NCBI GenBank assembly: GCA_035610365.1 | Contig: CM069435.1 | Location: 14,249,123 to 14,313,122 of the forward strand | DNA length: 64,000 nucleotides | Source: Aquatica leii | Lineage: Eukaryota > Arthropoda > Insecta > Coleoptera > Lampyridae | Direction of reading: 5' to 3' | Part shown: in pieces, positions 33,095 to 44,190 of the stretch | Position numbering within the stretch: position 1 is the first letter of the stretch | How the letters are laid out: every line of letters starts with the position of its first letter | Made by a program: the position numbers and the translations under genes | The notes under the pieces: generated by a model | The model's database searches: none | What the model was told of the DNA's origin: nothing | The model's input: the letters and a program-made list of their open reading frames with translations, nothing else

Positions 33095-34470
33095 ATATAT
33101 TTTGTCACCCGCAGACGTAAATTAATGAAATAGGAACAGTACGTCTGGTGCAGTAACTAATGTGCAAACCTAATTTGCTGCGTTGGCATCTTAAGCCATG
33201 TTTGTTTAATTAGTTTTTCGGGATAGTGATTAACTTCAAACAAAATGTCAAAACGCTTTGAACTTTGCTCGACAAAAAATTACACTTAAGCAAAGTCTTC
33301 TGAGTACAGATATTTTATAAATTTCAAAATGAAGAGAAAAACAAAAGTGATGACATTTGTTTTCTTGTCTAATTAAATAAACAATCAGATATGTTTCTAT
33401 GACTTCTTCTTCCGAAGGTGCCTATCCGTTCCGGATGTTGGCAACACGCAAGGCAATTTAAACTTTACTGACTGCTGCTTTAAACAGTCTTTGTGTAGAC
33501 ATATAAAATCAAGTTTTAAGGTTTTCTAACCAGGAGATTCTGGTTCTTTTATGTCTAGAACCCTTCTTTGGAGTATCAACTGGAGTATCAAAAAGAAAAG
33601 AAATGGTGCGGCTAAGGAAGAGTCAGTTAAGGGGATACTACTTACGGTATCATTTCTTTCAGTTTTTTATTGTCCAGTTATGCAAAAATAACCCAATACA
33701 AAAATACCTTCTTTTTCTTATTATATTTTATACTGTAAATTGATGATTGCAAATAGTGATAAACGAAACAACAAACCACTAATTTCTTACAAACCTTATC
33801 AGATAAATAAAATAAATTTAAAAAAATCAGATGATAAGTACTCACACACTCCGTCTACAAACTTTGAAAATGAACCATTTTTTAACCTCAAGGATAAGGA
33901 ACAAATTTGCTAAAATTATCCTTAAGCCACTAATTTGAAGTTCTTTATTAGACGGATCGCTAATACACTTAATCAACTGTTAATTTAATTAACCATTCCA
34001 GCAGCCTCCTAAGAACTCGGTTAAAAATTGAAAAAGAAACAAAAGTTGTGTTGCGTTTGCAACGACACGTTTTAGAATAATCGCTAATTCCATTCCAAAT
34101 CTGCCTGCGTCCATTTTCTTAAGCGTCTGAAGGTCTTAATATCGCAACGAACAATTTAGTACGTTATGTATTTTATTGAAAAATTATCTATATATAGATA
34201 TATAGGGTGGTCCCGTTACAACCCAATAACCAGTTCAGACAAAAACCATTTTGTACGGCGCTTGCAAGTCTAAAACGACTTCGATACTCCAAAATTTTGT
34301 GCCAGTCGTTGAGCCTTTTGGAATGTATTTAACAAATTTTCATTTGCAAGTAAATTAGTGGATTTAGGTCTAAAGAATCAGTAGATAGGCAGGGTAAATG
34401 TCTTGAGTTAAAAATAGATTCTGTTTGGATTTAAATTGTTAGAAAGGTTTTGTAATTTAAATTTATGTTT
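33095..34470. other. Spacer, no gene seen
   Basis: AT-rich, without recognised coding, repeat or RNA features. Confidence 0.5.
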
Positions 34471-34660
34471 CTTAAAGCTCCTTTAAATAAAATTTAGTAG
34501 ATTTTACACTAGCTTCCCATATACCACCTTGATGAGGTGCATAAGGTATAATAAATTGCCATTTAGTACTTTCATTATTTAAAAAATTAGGGCGTGTACT
34601 AGTGTACACATGTAAGAAGTGAAACTTCTTTATGGCCTTATTTTTCGCAAAATAATCTAC

Positions 34661-35290
34661 ATGCAACTTTTCAGAAATTGGTTAAATAAAGTTAAATTAG
34701 ATAAATTTTAAACAAAAGGATTTTATTATCATAGACATGAATACAAATTTTTGTAAATCAATTAACTAATTTTTGTAGATTCAATTTCATATTTCAGTTA
34801 CCATAAGCCATTAATTACAAAAATATATAATAACGATGACAATGATAGTAATAATTCTATTACAATTAATGAAATGCTGTAATAATCTTAGTAGCAAAAA
34901 GTTAAAGTGAAATAATTGTATTATTTGTATTCATGTCTATGATAATAAAATCCTTTTGTTTAAACTTTATCTAATTTAACTTTATTTAACCAATTTCTGA
35001 AAAGTTGCATGTATATCAATTAATTGATGTTCATTAAATTAGCAGTCTTATTAATTAATAAATACTATTTTAATGAAATCATATACATTGACCGATAGTT
35101 ACAATAAGAAACTGAGGTTAACCTTAAATATTTTAAATTTAAAATTAGATAAATTTTAAACAAAAGGATTTTATTATAATAGACATGAATACAAATAATA
35201 CAATTATTTCACTTTAACTTTTTGCTACTAAGATTATTACAGCATTTTATTAATTGAAATAGAATTATTACTATCATTGTCATCGTTCAA
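34661..35290. repeat. Snap-back inverted duplications within the BEL fragment
   Basis: Arm 34661-34747 is the reverse complement of 34923-35010 (both include ATGCAACTTTTCAGAAATTG or its complement). The segment 34832-34975 is likewise the reverse complement of 35147-35290. Three alternating-orientation copies of one integrase stretch therefore lie within 630 bp. Confidence 0.85.
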
Positions 35291-35475
35291 ACAGAAACTG
35301 AGGTTAACCTTAAATATATTAAATTTAAAATGTCATCGTTCAATCAGAAACTGAGGTTAACCTTAATTATTTTAAATTTAAAAAATGTGACGATAAAAAA
35401 TGTGACGATAAAAAATGTGACGCGTAACCAAAAAAAAAATGTGACGCGTAAGCGAAAAATGTGACGGTAAATTTT
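35105..35475. repeat. Short direct repeats and AAAAATGTGACG microsatellite
   Basis: GAAACTGAGGTTAACCTTAA occurs at about 35110, 35292 and 35347. It is followed by five imperfect copies of AAAAAATGTGACG(A/C) from about 35383 to 35470. Confidence 0.8.
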
Positions 35476-36270
35476 TTTCCAACGCCGATAAAGAAGTTTC
35501 ACTTCAAAAAAATTAAATTTTGCTTTGTGCAAAAATTAATAAACCTCGTTTAATTTATTTCTAGCTCCTGTCACTAGAGATGGTAAAAGGTTTACCTCGG
35601 CGGGCAACAAAACGTTTAAATGCATCAATAAACGAATTTGTAGAAAAATCTGCAACAATGTCAAGGTGAACTGCACTAAGCATACAAATATACCGATGTA
35701 TGCCTTTATCAACCTTGACTTTTTGCCTTTTTTATCTTTTATGAAAATTGGGCCGGCGTAATCTAGGCCAGTGTTATAAAATACCGGAGTATTTGTTGAG
35801 TATGGTTGAATAATTCGGTTAGCGGATGGCTTTTAAGCAGCAACAATGGATGCTTTTTGTCATACTGAAATTGAGAGTTGTCATACGCCCACCTACTCTG
35901 AGAAGTTGGTTATCGTCTAAAAAAGGGCGTAAAAACAAAGTATTTGAACGGGAGGTTAACGGCTGGTTTGATTGCAAAGCATGAATTTGTCGTATAAAAG
36001 AGGATTCTTGGCAAAGTTTGACCAATACACAAAGTGAATGCTGTAGCTCTGCTACCGATAATAGTTTAAAACTGCCTTAAGGTAACGTTTTTCTGCAATT
36101 AGAAACAAACTGCTTGATACTTTTTTATTCCAGCTTTTTTCAATGCTTTTCGGTGCGGTTAACTGGTATCCCGGAAATTTGACGTTGGTTAGAGCATTTT
36201 GGAAAGTTGTAAAAGAATTTTGAGTAACATATGTCATTAACGCCGCGTCCTGGGCCACCGCAGACACTCT

Positions 36271-37909
36271 TTGTCTACTACTCCTGATGGTCCTGTTTAT
36301 CGTGTGTTAGCGATACCACTTAATTCAGATACGTCCCACAGTAATCCGTGAAATCATAAACATTTGAGCAATTGCTCGAACACTAAGAACGTGTGCTAAT
36401 TCCGTGATGATTATAGGTTTCCAAACAACACTCGTATGTGCAAGTATTATTAACAGTAAATAGCTTTCTAGAAAAACCTACTTGATGCAATATTTCTACT
36501 AAATCATAAATTTAACTAAAACCTACAATTACTTTTATAATATTTAAGAATGGCGGTAATTCAGATTCCCACCTTACACATAATCAATAATAGACCGACC
36601 AATTAAAATTTTGAGACTATAACAGCGACTAAAAAAGTAAAAGCAGTAAATGAATGTAAACATAAAATACTTCATTGTTTTTAATTAATATTTCTGAAAA
36701 ATACAGTACGAGCGATTATTTATTGCATTATAGAAACGCAGGATATGGGTGACAAGGAAAATACAATTTTTTGTTTATCATACTAGTAATGGTGGCTTCC
36801 CGGCCCTTAAGAAACGTAACGTGAAAATGTAACGACACATTAACTCGATATATTGATTCTTACGAATATTATACGCGTTTAAATCTATACGTATTAACAA
36901 CATTCAAATAAATGTCTTAAGTTTTTTATTAATGTCGCAAAAAAAACTTGATTGTATTAACGTTATCTTAAAATATTGTTAAATTAAAAAATGCTGAAAA
37001 AGGCTAAGGGCGCAAACATGCATTGACGAACAAACAAATAAATAGTTCAGCGTTGAAATAAATTTTATTTATACACGAAAATATTTTGTATAAAAATAAA
37101 ATGCAGTTTACTGTTCCAACTCATTTCAAAATATTGATTTTTTGTTTTTTTTTAGCAAAACTATTTGATTTTCTGGTATTGTCAATGTTTATTTTATTTG
37201 AATTTTTTGAATAGCATTGCAAACGACTACAAATGATTGCCGATCGTATACTGACAAGCCTAGTTTACACCGCTATTTCATTTGAACACTAAGTGTCTCG
37301 TTTTTTGTTTAGTTGAGTGTACATCGCACAAAGTAAGCAGCAAAAGTTGGTTTCTAATTTCTGTTATTTTTGCTGATTGTAACTACAGATATGGGCGAAA
37401 CAAGTATAGGGTCGTCTAATAAAAAACCTACGTTTAGCATAGACACCAACCGTGGAAGCCTTCGTAATTACAGTGCATTTTTTTTACATTTTTTAGAAAA
37501 ATCATAAGTAGCATTGGCAATGAATATATTAGTGCAATTTGCAACAATTGATACCTCAACGTTCCGTATCAGTTTTTTGGTTTTTTCGTGTTAGTTTTTT
37601 GTTGTAAAATTATAATAAGGTAGTTTGATACTCTTTTGTTTTACAAATAATGTTCATAAATTACCCATTGGCTTGCGTCAATTGCTTGCTGGTATATCTA
37701 ATTATCTACAAATTTTTTTAAAATAAGATTAAATTATACAAAATAACACAAAGAAGCAATCAAAAAGATGTTTTTTAGACGAAAGATAATTTAGCAGTGT
37801 TAAAACGCACACCTATTTTTAGAAAGTTGTGAAAACATTTCTTTATATTTAAAACAAATTAGAATAATTTCTTGTCGATTTTTTAGTTTGCTGGCTAATT
37901 TAAAAGTAT
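36271..37909. other. Spacer with one foldback-end remnant; no gene seen
   Basis: No coding region recognised. Contains the 37259-37326 fragment of the 57.8-58.9 kb foldback family. Confidence 0.5.
37259..37326 (+). repeat. Single end of the foldback element family
   Basis: CCTAGTTTACACCGCT and TCTCGTTTTTTGTTTAGTTG followed by AGTGTACATC match the right arm of the foldback at 58818-58876 (CCTAGTTTACACCACT ... GTCTCGTTTATTTATGATATG ... AGTGTACATC). Confidence 0.6.
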
Positions 37910-38352
37910 TGTTGCGAATTTTATGATTAAAACTAATTTATTTAAACGACTAAAAATATGTTTTATTTATACTAGAAATATGTACACTTGTAAATTAACC
38001 GAACTAATGAAATCTAATAATATTTACTAAAAACACTTACAATAATTCAGAAAAGATAAAGTCCGCGGATAGCTTCACACACTTGTTTACACTAAAATAA
38101 CGTACAAGATTATTCTCCGTATATTTATGTACACACACGCCCTAACGCCTTATTTATTTAGACTTGAATAATCTTCTTAACACTGCTGTATTCGCATTAC
38201 GGCAATAAATGACCTACGATTTGTTTCGTCGGTAAATATACACATATGAAAATCATTCTCGAGTGTTCCATATCTTTCGATATACGTTCTAGAAGATGGA
38301 TAAGAAGTTCGAGAAGGCTTTTGAATTTGCGAATAACTTCTCGAACGTTTCA
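37910..38352 (-). repeat. 3' LTR of gypsy copy 2
   Basis: 443 bp. The element strand runs TGAAACGTTCGAGAAG...AAATTCGCAACA. It is preceded by the purine tract AAGAAAGGGGCAG (38353-38365). It matches 43816-44190 closely except for about 65 bp missing from the 5' LTR near 43893. Confidence 0.93.
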
Positions 38353-38859
38353 CTGCCCCTTTCTTAGGACTGTTCTGTCCCAGAACAGGAGACTGAATGC
38401 GACACCGGTAAAAAGGATAGTGGCGATAGCGGCAGCTTTTTCCATTTCGGCAACTTCCTTGACCATAAAAATAACAGTCAATGGACTTTTCCTGGCCTGA
38501 TATTCTTCTTGGTTGGTAACTACAGACCAACACTTGAACGCCTGTTCCTCGGAAGACAACCTCCAGCATGTTTCGAACTGTTCTCCAATTCAGTTGATCT
38601 AAGCCACAACCAAGCTTAGGTACTGCCAATTTCTTAACATGATGGAACTTCATTTTACTCTTGAGACTCTATAATGTTCGCGCCACAGATCTTTGCATAA
38701 CGGCTTGACACGTGAGTATTTCTTGGTGACCAGCTGTCTTCGTAATTCATCTAGCTGCCCAAGCTTCTTTTTAAACACGATTGCAACCCCTCTGGACATG
38801 TCAAGATCCTCGCTCACGCAATGTGCGATGGCGTAATCTTTTTGTGTCTGGAACAGGTC
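38177..38859 (-). pseudogene. TARG1/OARD1-like macrodomain plus CCCH zinc finger (3' end of gypsy pol)
   Basis: Continues the integrase frame. FQTQKDYAIAHCVSEDLDMS and GVAIVFKKKLGQLDEL match the start of OARD1/TARG1-type macrodomains, which remove ADP-ribose from glutamate. LVTKKYS then keeps the position of the TARG1 catalytic Lys. After a frameshift and stop at about 38651 the second half reads LAVPKLGCGLDQLNW, keeping the catalytic Asp in GCGLD, then VRNMLEVVF and VQVLVCSY. A segment of about 20 residues between LDEL and LVTKK is missing. Next is CYFYGQGSCRNGKSCRYRH, a C-x7-C-x5-C-x3-H zinc finger. The frame crosses the polypurine tract and continues about 58 codons into the LTR. Function in the element is unknown; countering host ADP-ribosylation is a guess. 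Confidence 0.82.
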
Positions 38860-40314
38860 TTGTTGTTCCTCGGTGGTAACTCCAAACCTAGCTTTTCCAG
38901 AACCTCCGTATAAGTTCAATAACTTCTCTAACTCTATTTCTTCGATTGGATTCCTGGTTCTACTACTTATTATTCTGGTTCGGACCTGGACTTGCGTATT
39001 GTGGTTTTCGCCAGCAAACGGGGCTAGACGATCGACGTGGACCACTTTTGGCTTGCCTCTGGTCGGTTTTCGGATGCGGTATATGACGTCGTTAATACGT
39101 TGCACGACTTCATAGGGGCCCTCCCATTGCCTTTGCAGCTTCGGCGACAAACCACGTCTCCTTTGAGGATTATACAACCAGACCATATCACCAGGTTGAA
39201 ACCCACCATTTTGTGCCTTGACGTCATATCTTGTTTTCATCCTGTCTCTGCCAATTTGTGTGTTTTTACAGACCTCTTCATGTACTTCGTCTAGCCTCTT
39301 GGCTAGCTTGCTGACGTAATCTTCTCCAGCAACTTCTTCTTCCGGTCTTCGTCCAAATTGGAGATCGCATGGTAATCGTATTTCACGACCGAGCATGACA
39401 CAGGATGGTGTTTGGCCTGTGCTTTCGTGAACGGATCATCAGTATGCCATTAGGAAAAGGTGCAAGTACTAATCCCAGTCTTTTTGGGGTTCGGACACTA
39501 CCTTGGCTAAGTACTTGCCCATTATTCGATGCATCCGTTCAACCATGCCATCAGATTGAGGATGGAAAGGCGTTGTCCTAGTTTTCTTAATTCCCAACAG
39601 TCCTCAAATTTCTTGAAACAGCCCAGACTCAAAATTGCGGCCTTGATCGGAGTTTAATTCTAACTGAACTCCAAACCGGCAAAAAAACTCTTTTACTAGT
39701 ACGTCTACGACTGTAGCTGCTTCCTGATTGGGTATGGCCTAAGCCTCCGTCCATTTCGTGAAATAATCCATCGTCACCAAGATGTATTTATTTCCCGAAT
39801 CGGATTCTGGAAACGGCCCTGCGATGTCTATCGCTACTCTTTCCAAAGGGCTTCCTACGTTGTATTGCTTCATGGGTGCTTTGCGCTTTCTCGCTGTAAC
39901 ATTTCCTGATGCGCAGACTGTGCAATTACGGCACCATTTCATGACCTCCTCTTTGCAGTTCATCCAGTACAATCGTTCTCGTACTTTACCCAATGTCTTC
40001 TTAATGCCAAAGTGTCCTCCTGATGTCCTATCGTGGAGATGCTTCAACACTTCTGCCACCCGGCTCTTTGGTACTACCAACTGTAGTCTGTTTCTCGTGC
40101 CCTCAACACTTTCTAGGGACCGCTTAAGAAGACCGTCTTCTACAATCAAGGAGTCCCACTGCGCCCAGTACGCTTTGATGTTTCTGCCCAAAGCACTCAC
40201 TTCTTTCCAAGTCGGTCGTCGACCGCTTTCCTTCCAGTTTAGGAGTAGTCTTATTTCAGGATCGTTTTCTTGTTCGCGACGTAGATGCTCAGCTTCCCAC
40301 TCATCATCAACCAT
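38650..40314 (-). pseudogene. Gypsy copy 2 integrase
   Basis: 40314-39739 carries the HHCC finger (HLHDRTSGGHFGIKKTLGKV, YWMNCKEEVMKWCRNCTVC) and the first catalytic Asp in ERVAIDIAGPF, then YILVTMDYFTKWTEA. After a stop the core continues at 39720-39400 with LELNSDQGRNFES (second Asp), FHPQSDGMVER (catalytic Glu) and several stops. 39396-38860 is the C-terminal DNA-binding part with RRGLSPKLQRQWEGPYEVVQ and INDVIYRIRK, VVHVDRLAPF, typical of gypsy integrase. The macrodomain follows with no stop between. Confidence 0.92.
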
Positions 40315-40611
40315 AGCAATTCTCCGGAGGCATTCTTTTTTTTCTTCCAGTCGCGAACAATAGCTGCAGTCCGCCGGACATGGTCTTCTGGACAGGCATT
40401 AGCGTTACGATGACTGCTTCCGGCACGGTGTTCTGTGTCTTAGTCATACTCTTGCAGTCTCTCGATCCATCTTGCCACTTGTCCTTCTGAGTTAAGGAAC
40501 TGCAGTAGCCATTTTAAAGCGGCGTGGTCTGTTCTCAGTAAAAATTTTCGTCTATACAAATATTTGTAGAAATGTTCGATGGACTTGACGACTGTAACAG
40601 CTCTCTCCTAG

Positions 40612-41589
40612 TCACGCAATAATTCCTTTATGGCCTTGACAAAACCTTGCTAAAATACGCGATAACTTTTTTTGTCCATCTTGAACATGCAAAAGGACCG
40701 CGCCTATGGCCACATTGTTTGCGTCGGTATCCAAAACAAATTTTCCATTTTCTCTTGGATGACTCAAAATCGGCGAAGTGACTAGGGCCTGTTTTAGTTG
40801 ATGGAAAGAATTTTCGCAGTCTTCATTCCATCTAAATTCTGCTCTTTCTTCCGTCTTTTTTGTCAAAGGTTTGACAATATAAGTAAATCCGGGTACAAAT
40901 CGTCTATAATAAGTGCACAACCCAAGTAAACTTTGGACCTGATGTTTGTCGATTGGTCTTGGCCATGCTTGCACTGCTCGGATTTTGTCTGGGTCAGCCT
41001 TTACTCCATCTCTAGATACAACGTGGCCAAGGTATTGCACTTCTTTCTTAAATACGTGGCACTTCTTTGGGCTCAGTTTGAGGTTAGCTCCACGTAGTTG
41101 CTGGAACACTTCTTTCAAGTTGTTCAAGTGGTCCTCAAACGACCTTCCAACCACGATCACGTGGTCCAGGTAAACCAAGCACGTCTTTCAAGACAATTCG
41201 CGCAAGATGGTCTCCATCAAACGCTCGAACGTTGCAGGAGCATTACACAGGCCGAAGGGCATTACAGTGAACTGCCACAAACCAGTTCCAATCGTAAAAG
41301 CTGTTTTTTTAAGATTCTTGGGTTCTAATTCTACCTGCCAGTATCCACTCTTTAAATCTAACGTAGAAAACCACTGGGTTCCTGACAGCGTATCGTCAAT
41401 TCTGGGTGAAGGGTAGTTTTCCTTTTTGATTACGTCGTTTAGCTGATTGTAGTCTACGCAAAACCTCGTTGATCCATCCTTCTTCTTTACGAGTACCACT
41501 GGAGATGCCCATGGGCTACTTGAAGGTTCAATCACGCCTTCTCTCTCCATCTCCGTAATTATTTGTTCGGCTTCTTCTCTTTTCGCCAA
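40612..41589 (-). pseudogene. Gypsy copy 2 RT and RNase H
   Basis: RT begins near 41589: EREGVIEPSSSPWASPVVLV, FCVDYNQLNDV, STLDLKSGYWQVELE, MPFGLCNAPATFERL. The catalytic box reads LVYLDHVIV: the second Asp of YLDD is His here, while copy 1 has YLDD. RNase H follows with FVLDTDANNVAIGAVL, then the frame breaks; the remaining RNase H and spacer down to 40315 are scrambled. A frameshift splits the two frames at about 41185. Confidence 0.92.
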
Positions 41590-42453
41590 AGGAAGTCTGC
41601 GTGGATGTTGTCGTATCGGCCGGGCGTCTCCGGTATTATTTTATGTTTCACCACATTAGTTCTTCCTTTGGATCCACTCTCCAGCCCGAACACATCTTGA
41701 TACTCTTCTATCAACACTTTAACTTTAGCCAGCTGGTCTTGGCTGAGGTTTTGGCATTTGGTGGTAAGAATGTCCAATAGATGTTGTATATACTTCTTCG
41801 GCGACCTATCTTCGTTAGACTTCACGCATCTCACAATTTGAGATACAGCGTGCATTGCCCTTCTTTTTCAACGTTACAGGATCTGAGTTTTATGTTTAAG
41901 ATCCTTACTGGCATCGTGTTCTTTACTCGTACTAAAGTTCTGCCAACGAGTAGTCCCTTTTCAACTAAGCCGCCATCCACTGGTTCAATCGCGCGTATGT
42001 AGTCTTCCCGGAGACTTCCATCCAGGCGTGCCATCACCACACTTTCAGTCCATGCAGGCAGAGTCACGTCTTCACTCAATAAAACTCGCACGGCTGCCTT
42101 CTCTGGCGAATGAAAAAGAATTTCTTTATTGTCGATCTTCAGGACATCGTTCTTCATATCCAAATGGAACTCATACTTCTTTATCACGTCCATTCCCAGG
42201 ATAGTTTCTTCCGTGATGTCGGCTACCAGTACTTGATGGTCGAGTACTCCATTTCCCAAACCAATGGTTACTTTGACTTGTCCGTGAGTAGGTTTTCGTC
42301 GCCAGTCGCCGTTCGAAGTCGTACTGTTACTAGTGATGTTTTCTCGTTTCTCACTAACATGTCAGGACGAATGATGGTCTTTGTCGCTCCAGTGTTAACC
42401 AGTAACTGAACACTTCTTCCATTGATCTCGTCATCAAGATAAATGCTATGCAA
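41559..42453 (-). pseudogene. Gypsy copy 2 protease and linker to RT
   Basis: The protease flap and active site lie at about 42420: YLDDEINGRSVQLLVNTGAT, where the catalytic DTG has become NTG. Down to about 42170 comes the second part with TEETILGMDVIKKYEFHLD (the ILG motif). Then a linker rich in charged residues (VVMARLDGSLREDYIRAIEP) leads into the RT at 41589. Frames change near 42260 and 41850. Confidence 0.85.
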
Positions 42454-43620
42454 TTGTAATCTCCGGAGCCTGACTAGATGAGATTACTTTTTGTTTCTTT
42501 TGGTCGCCTCGTTCCAAAATTTCGAGCGCTCTTCTTGTCCTCTTCTTAGGTTTAGTACGATGCCGTCGTACATTGCCTATTTCACCGCAGTTCAAAGTTG
42601 TCACTCCTTTTTCTCCAAGTATTCGTCGCGCTATCTCCTCGATGCTTTCCAGTGTCTGCGCGGGTACTTCTGCAGCACAGCAGAGTCTATGACCGTCTCG
42701 TTGCGATGTTTGTTTTGCTGCTTCAAACTCCAAAGCATGCACCAAAGCGTCATCCAATGTCTTCGGTCGAGCTAACCGGAGAGTCTGCTGCGTTTTGTTG
42801 TCTCGGAGACCGTCTAGAAAGGTTTCAATAGCCAACTGCTCCAAAAGTATCTGGTGCTGTAGGATACGCAAATCGTGTTAATCTGGCGATGTCAACCTCA
42901 AACTCTTGAAAACTTTCGGCAGCTTTCTGAACCCGACTTTTAATTTGTGCTTGATACACTTGTTGAAGATGAGCATCTCCATATCTAATTTCTAATCGTG
43001 AAATTAAGAGTTCGTAATTTTTTTGCAGGTAGTCAAGAACAGTTTGTAAAATTCCAAGCGCTTCTCCACGTAAGGACACTATTAAAGACGTCGCTTTCTG
43101 CTTGTTGCTCCAACCATTAGCTGTAGCTGCGGCTTCAAACTGCTTTTAGTAGGTTGACCATGGAACTTTACCTTCAAAATTTGGAGGTACAACTTTAAAC
43201 TATTATTAAATCTTCGCTCGTGACGCTTCCTTCGCCGTGACAATTCATTCGATTTATTTTTTCTTCAACCAGTTTTATTCTGTCTTCTAGTTTGTCCTCT
43301 ATTGCTTCTATTTTCTCATTCACAGATTTTCAATTTTCTTCTTTCAAATTTAGCATATCTGCTTGGGTTTCCTCTTGCGCAATTTTAATTTGATTTCCTA
43401 CAATAACTTGTATTTGTTCCTCAATAGTCTTCATTTGATTTTTCATGCTCGCTCGTATTTCTTCTTTTGAACTTCTAGCATTTTCTTCCATTTTTTTAGT
43501 CATCGATGTCTTGACCATTTTTAATTGATTCCAGAAATTCAAATATTTTTGAATCCATTTTCAATTTTTGCAAACGCGTAATCGGCATAAATTTAACCAC
43601 GAATAATAATTTAAAACAAA
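42446..43620 (-). pseudogene. Gypsy copy 2 gag
   Basis: From the start MPITRLQKLKMDSKIFEFLE near 43590, a coiled-coil region (43542-43330, ENQMKTIEEQIQ-type repeats) follows. The capsid pieces LRGEALGILQTVLDYLQKNY and RFAYPTAPDT lie at 43079-42870. AIETFLDGLRDNKTQQTLRL and MNCGE-like decayed zinc knuckle CGEIGNVRRHRTKPKKR are at 42871-42446. It corresponds segment by segment to 31226-32394 of copy 1 and is more broken. Confidence 0.88.
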
Positions 43621-43793
43621 ATTTAAAAATACTAAATTTTAATGAAGCCCGACACTGGTTTAACAGCTAAGATTAAATGCTATAAACAAACACGCAAATC
43701 CCGAACTAAAGTTTTATTTATTTACGCAATCAATGTTTTTATTACGGGAGCGATATTAGTTTACTTAATGGTATTTACACAAAAAAAAATCGC

Positions 43794-43814
43794 GAACCCC
43801 ACACCGTGACACCA
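43794..43814 (-). other. Primer-binding site of gypsy copy 2
   Basis: TGGTGTCACGGTGTGGGGTT on the minus strand, one base after the 5' LTR. One substitution relative to copy 1. Confidence 0.6.
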
Positions 43815-43815
43815 A

Positions 43816-44190
43816 TGTTGCGAATTTTATGATTAAAACTAATTTATTTAAACGACTGAAAATATGTATTATTTATACTAGAAATATGTACACTAAAGTC
43901 CGCGGATAGCTTCACACACTTGTTTACACTAAAATCACGTACAAGATTATTCTCCGTATATTTATGTACACACACGCGCTAACGACTTATTTATTTTAAC
44001 TTGAATAATCTTCTTAACACTGCTGTATTCGCATTTCGGCAATAACTGATCTACGATTTGTTTCTTCGGTATATATACACATTTTGAAAATCGTTCTTGA
44101 GTGTTCCATATCTTTCGATACACCTTCTAGAAGATGGATAACAAGTTCGGGAAGGCTCTTGAATTTGCGAATAACTTCTCGAACGTTTCA
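43816..44190 (-). repeat. 5' LTR of gypsy copy 2
   Basis: 375 bp with TG...CA ends, pairing with 37910-38352. About 65 bp is deleted near 43893. Confidence 0.92.

Larger units (their letters stand above)
34470..36270 (-). pseudogene. BEL/Pao integrase debris
   Basis: Minus-strand pieces in order. At 36267-36052 is a stretch before the integrase zinc finger. At 36025-35819 RPFLDDNQLLRVGGRM is the BEL hallmark. At 35800-35560 NTGLDYAGPIFIKDKKGKKS and AYIGIFVCL give the integrase core start. At 34666-34472 WQFIIPYAPHQGGIWEASVK is the core end near the catalytic Glu. The gap between 34690 and 35540 is filled by inverted duplications of the element and by short repeats. Stops and frame changes are frequent. 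Confidence 0.82.
37910..44190 (-). mobile_element. Ty3/gypsy element copy 2, two LTRs, with macrodomain and CCCH finger
   Basis: Minus-strand order: 5' LTR 44190-43816, primer site, gag from about 43590, protease, RT, RNase H, HHCC integrase (40314-39400), chromodomain-position tail, macrodomain (38859 to about 38490), CCCH zinc finger, polypurine tract, 3' LTR 38352-37910. All coding parts carry stops or shifts, so this copy is dead. It is still the only one here showing the full domain order of the family. Confidence 0.93.

Noticed and set aside
34661..35010. Autonomous MITE with 90-bp TIRs
   Set aside because: One arm is part of the BEL integrase coding sequence, so the inverted repeat arose by duplication of that stretch.
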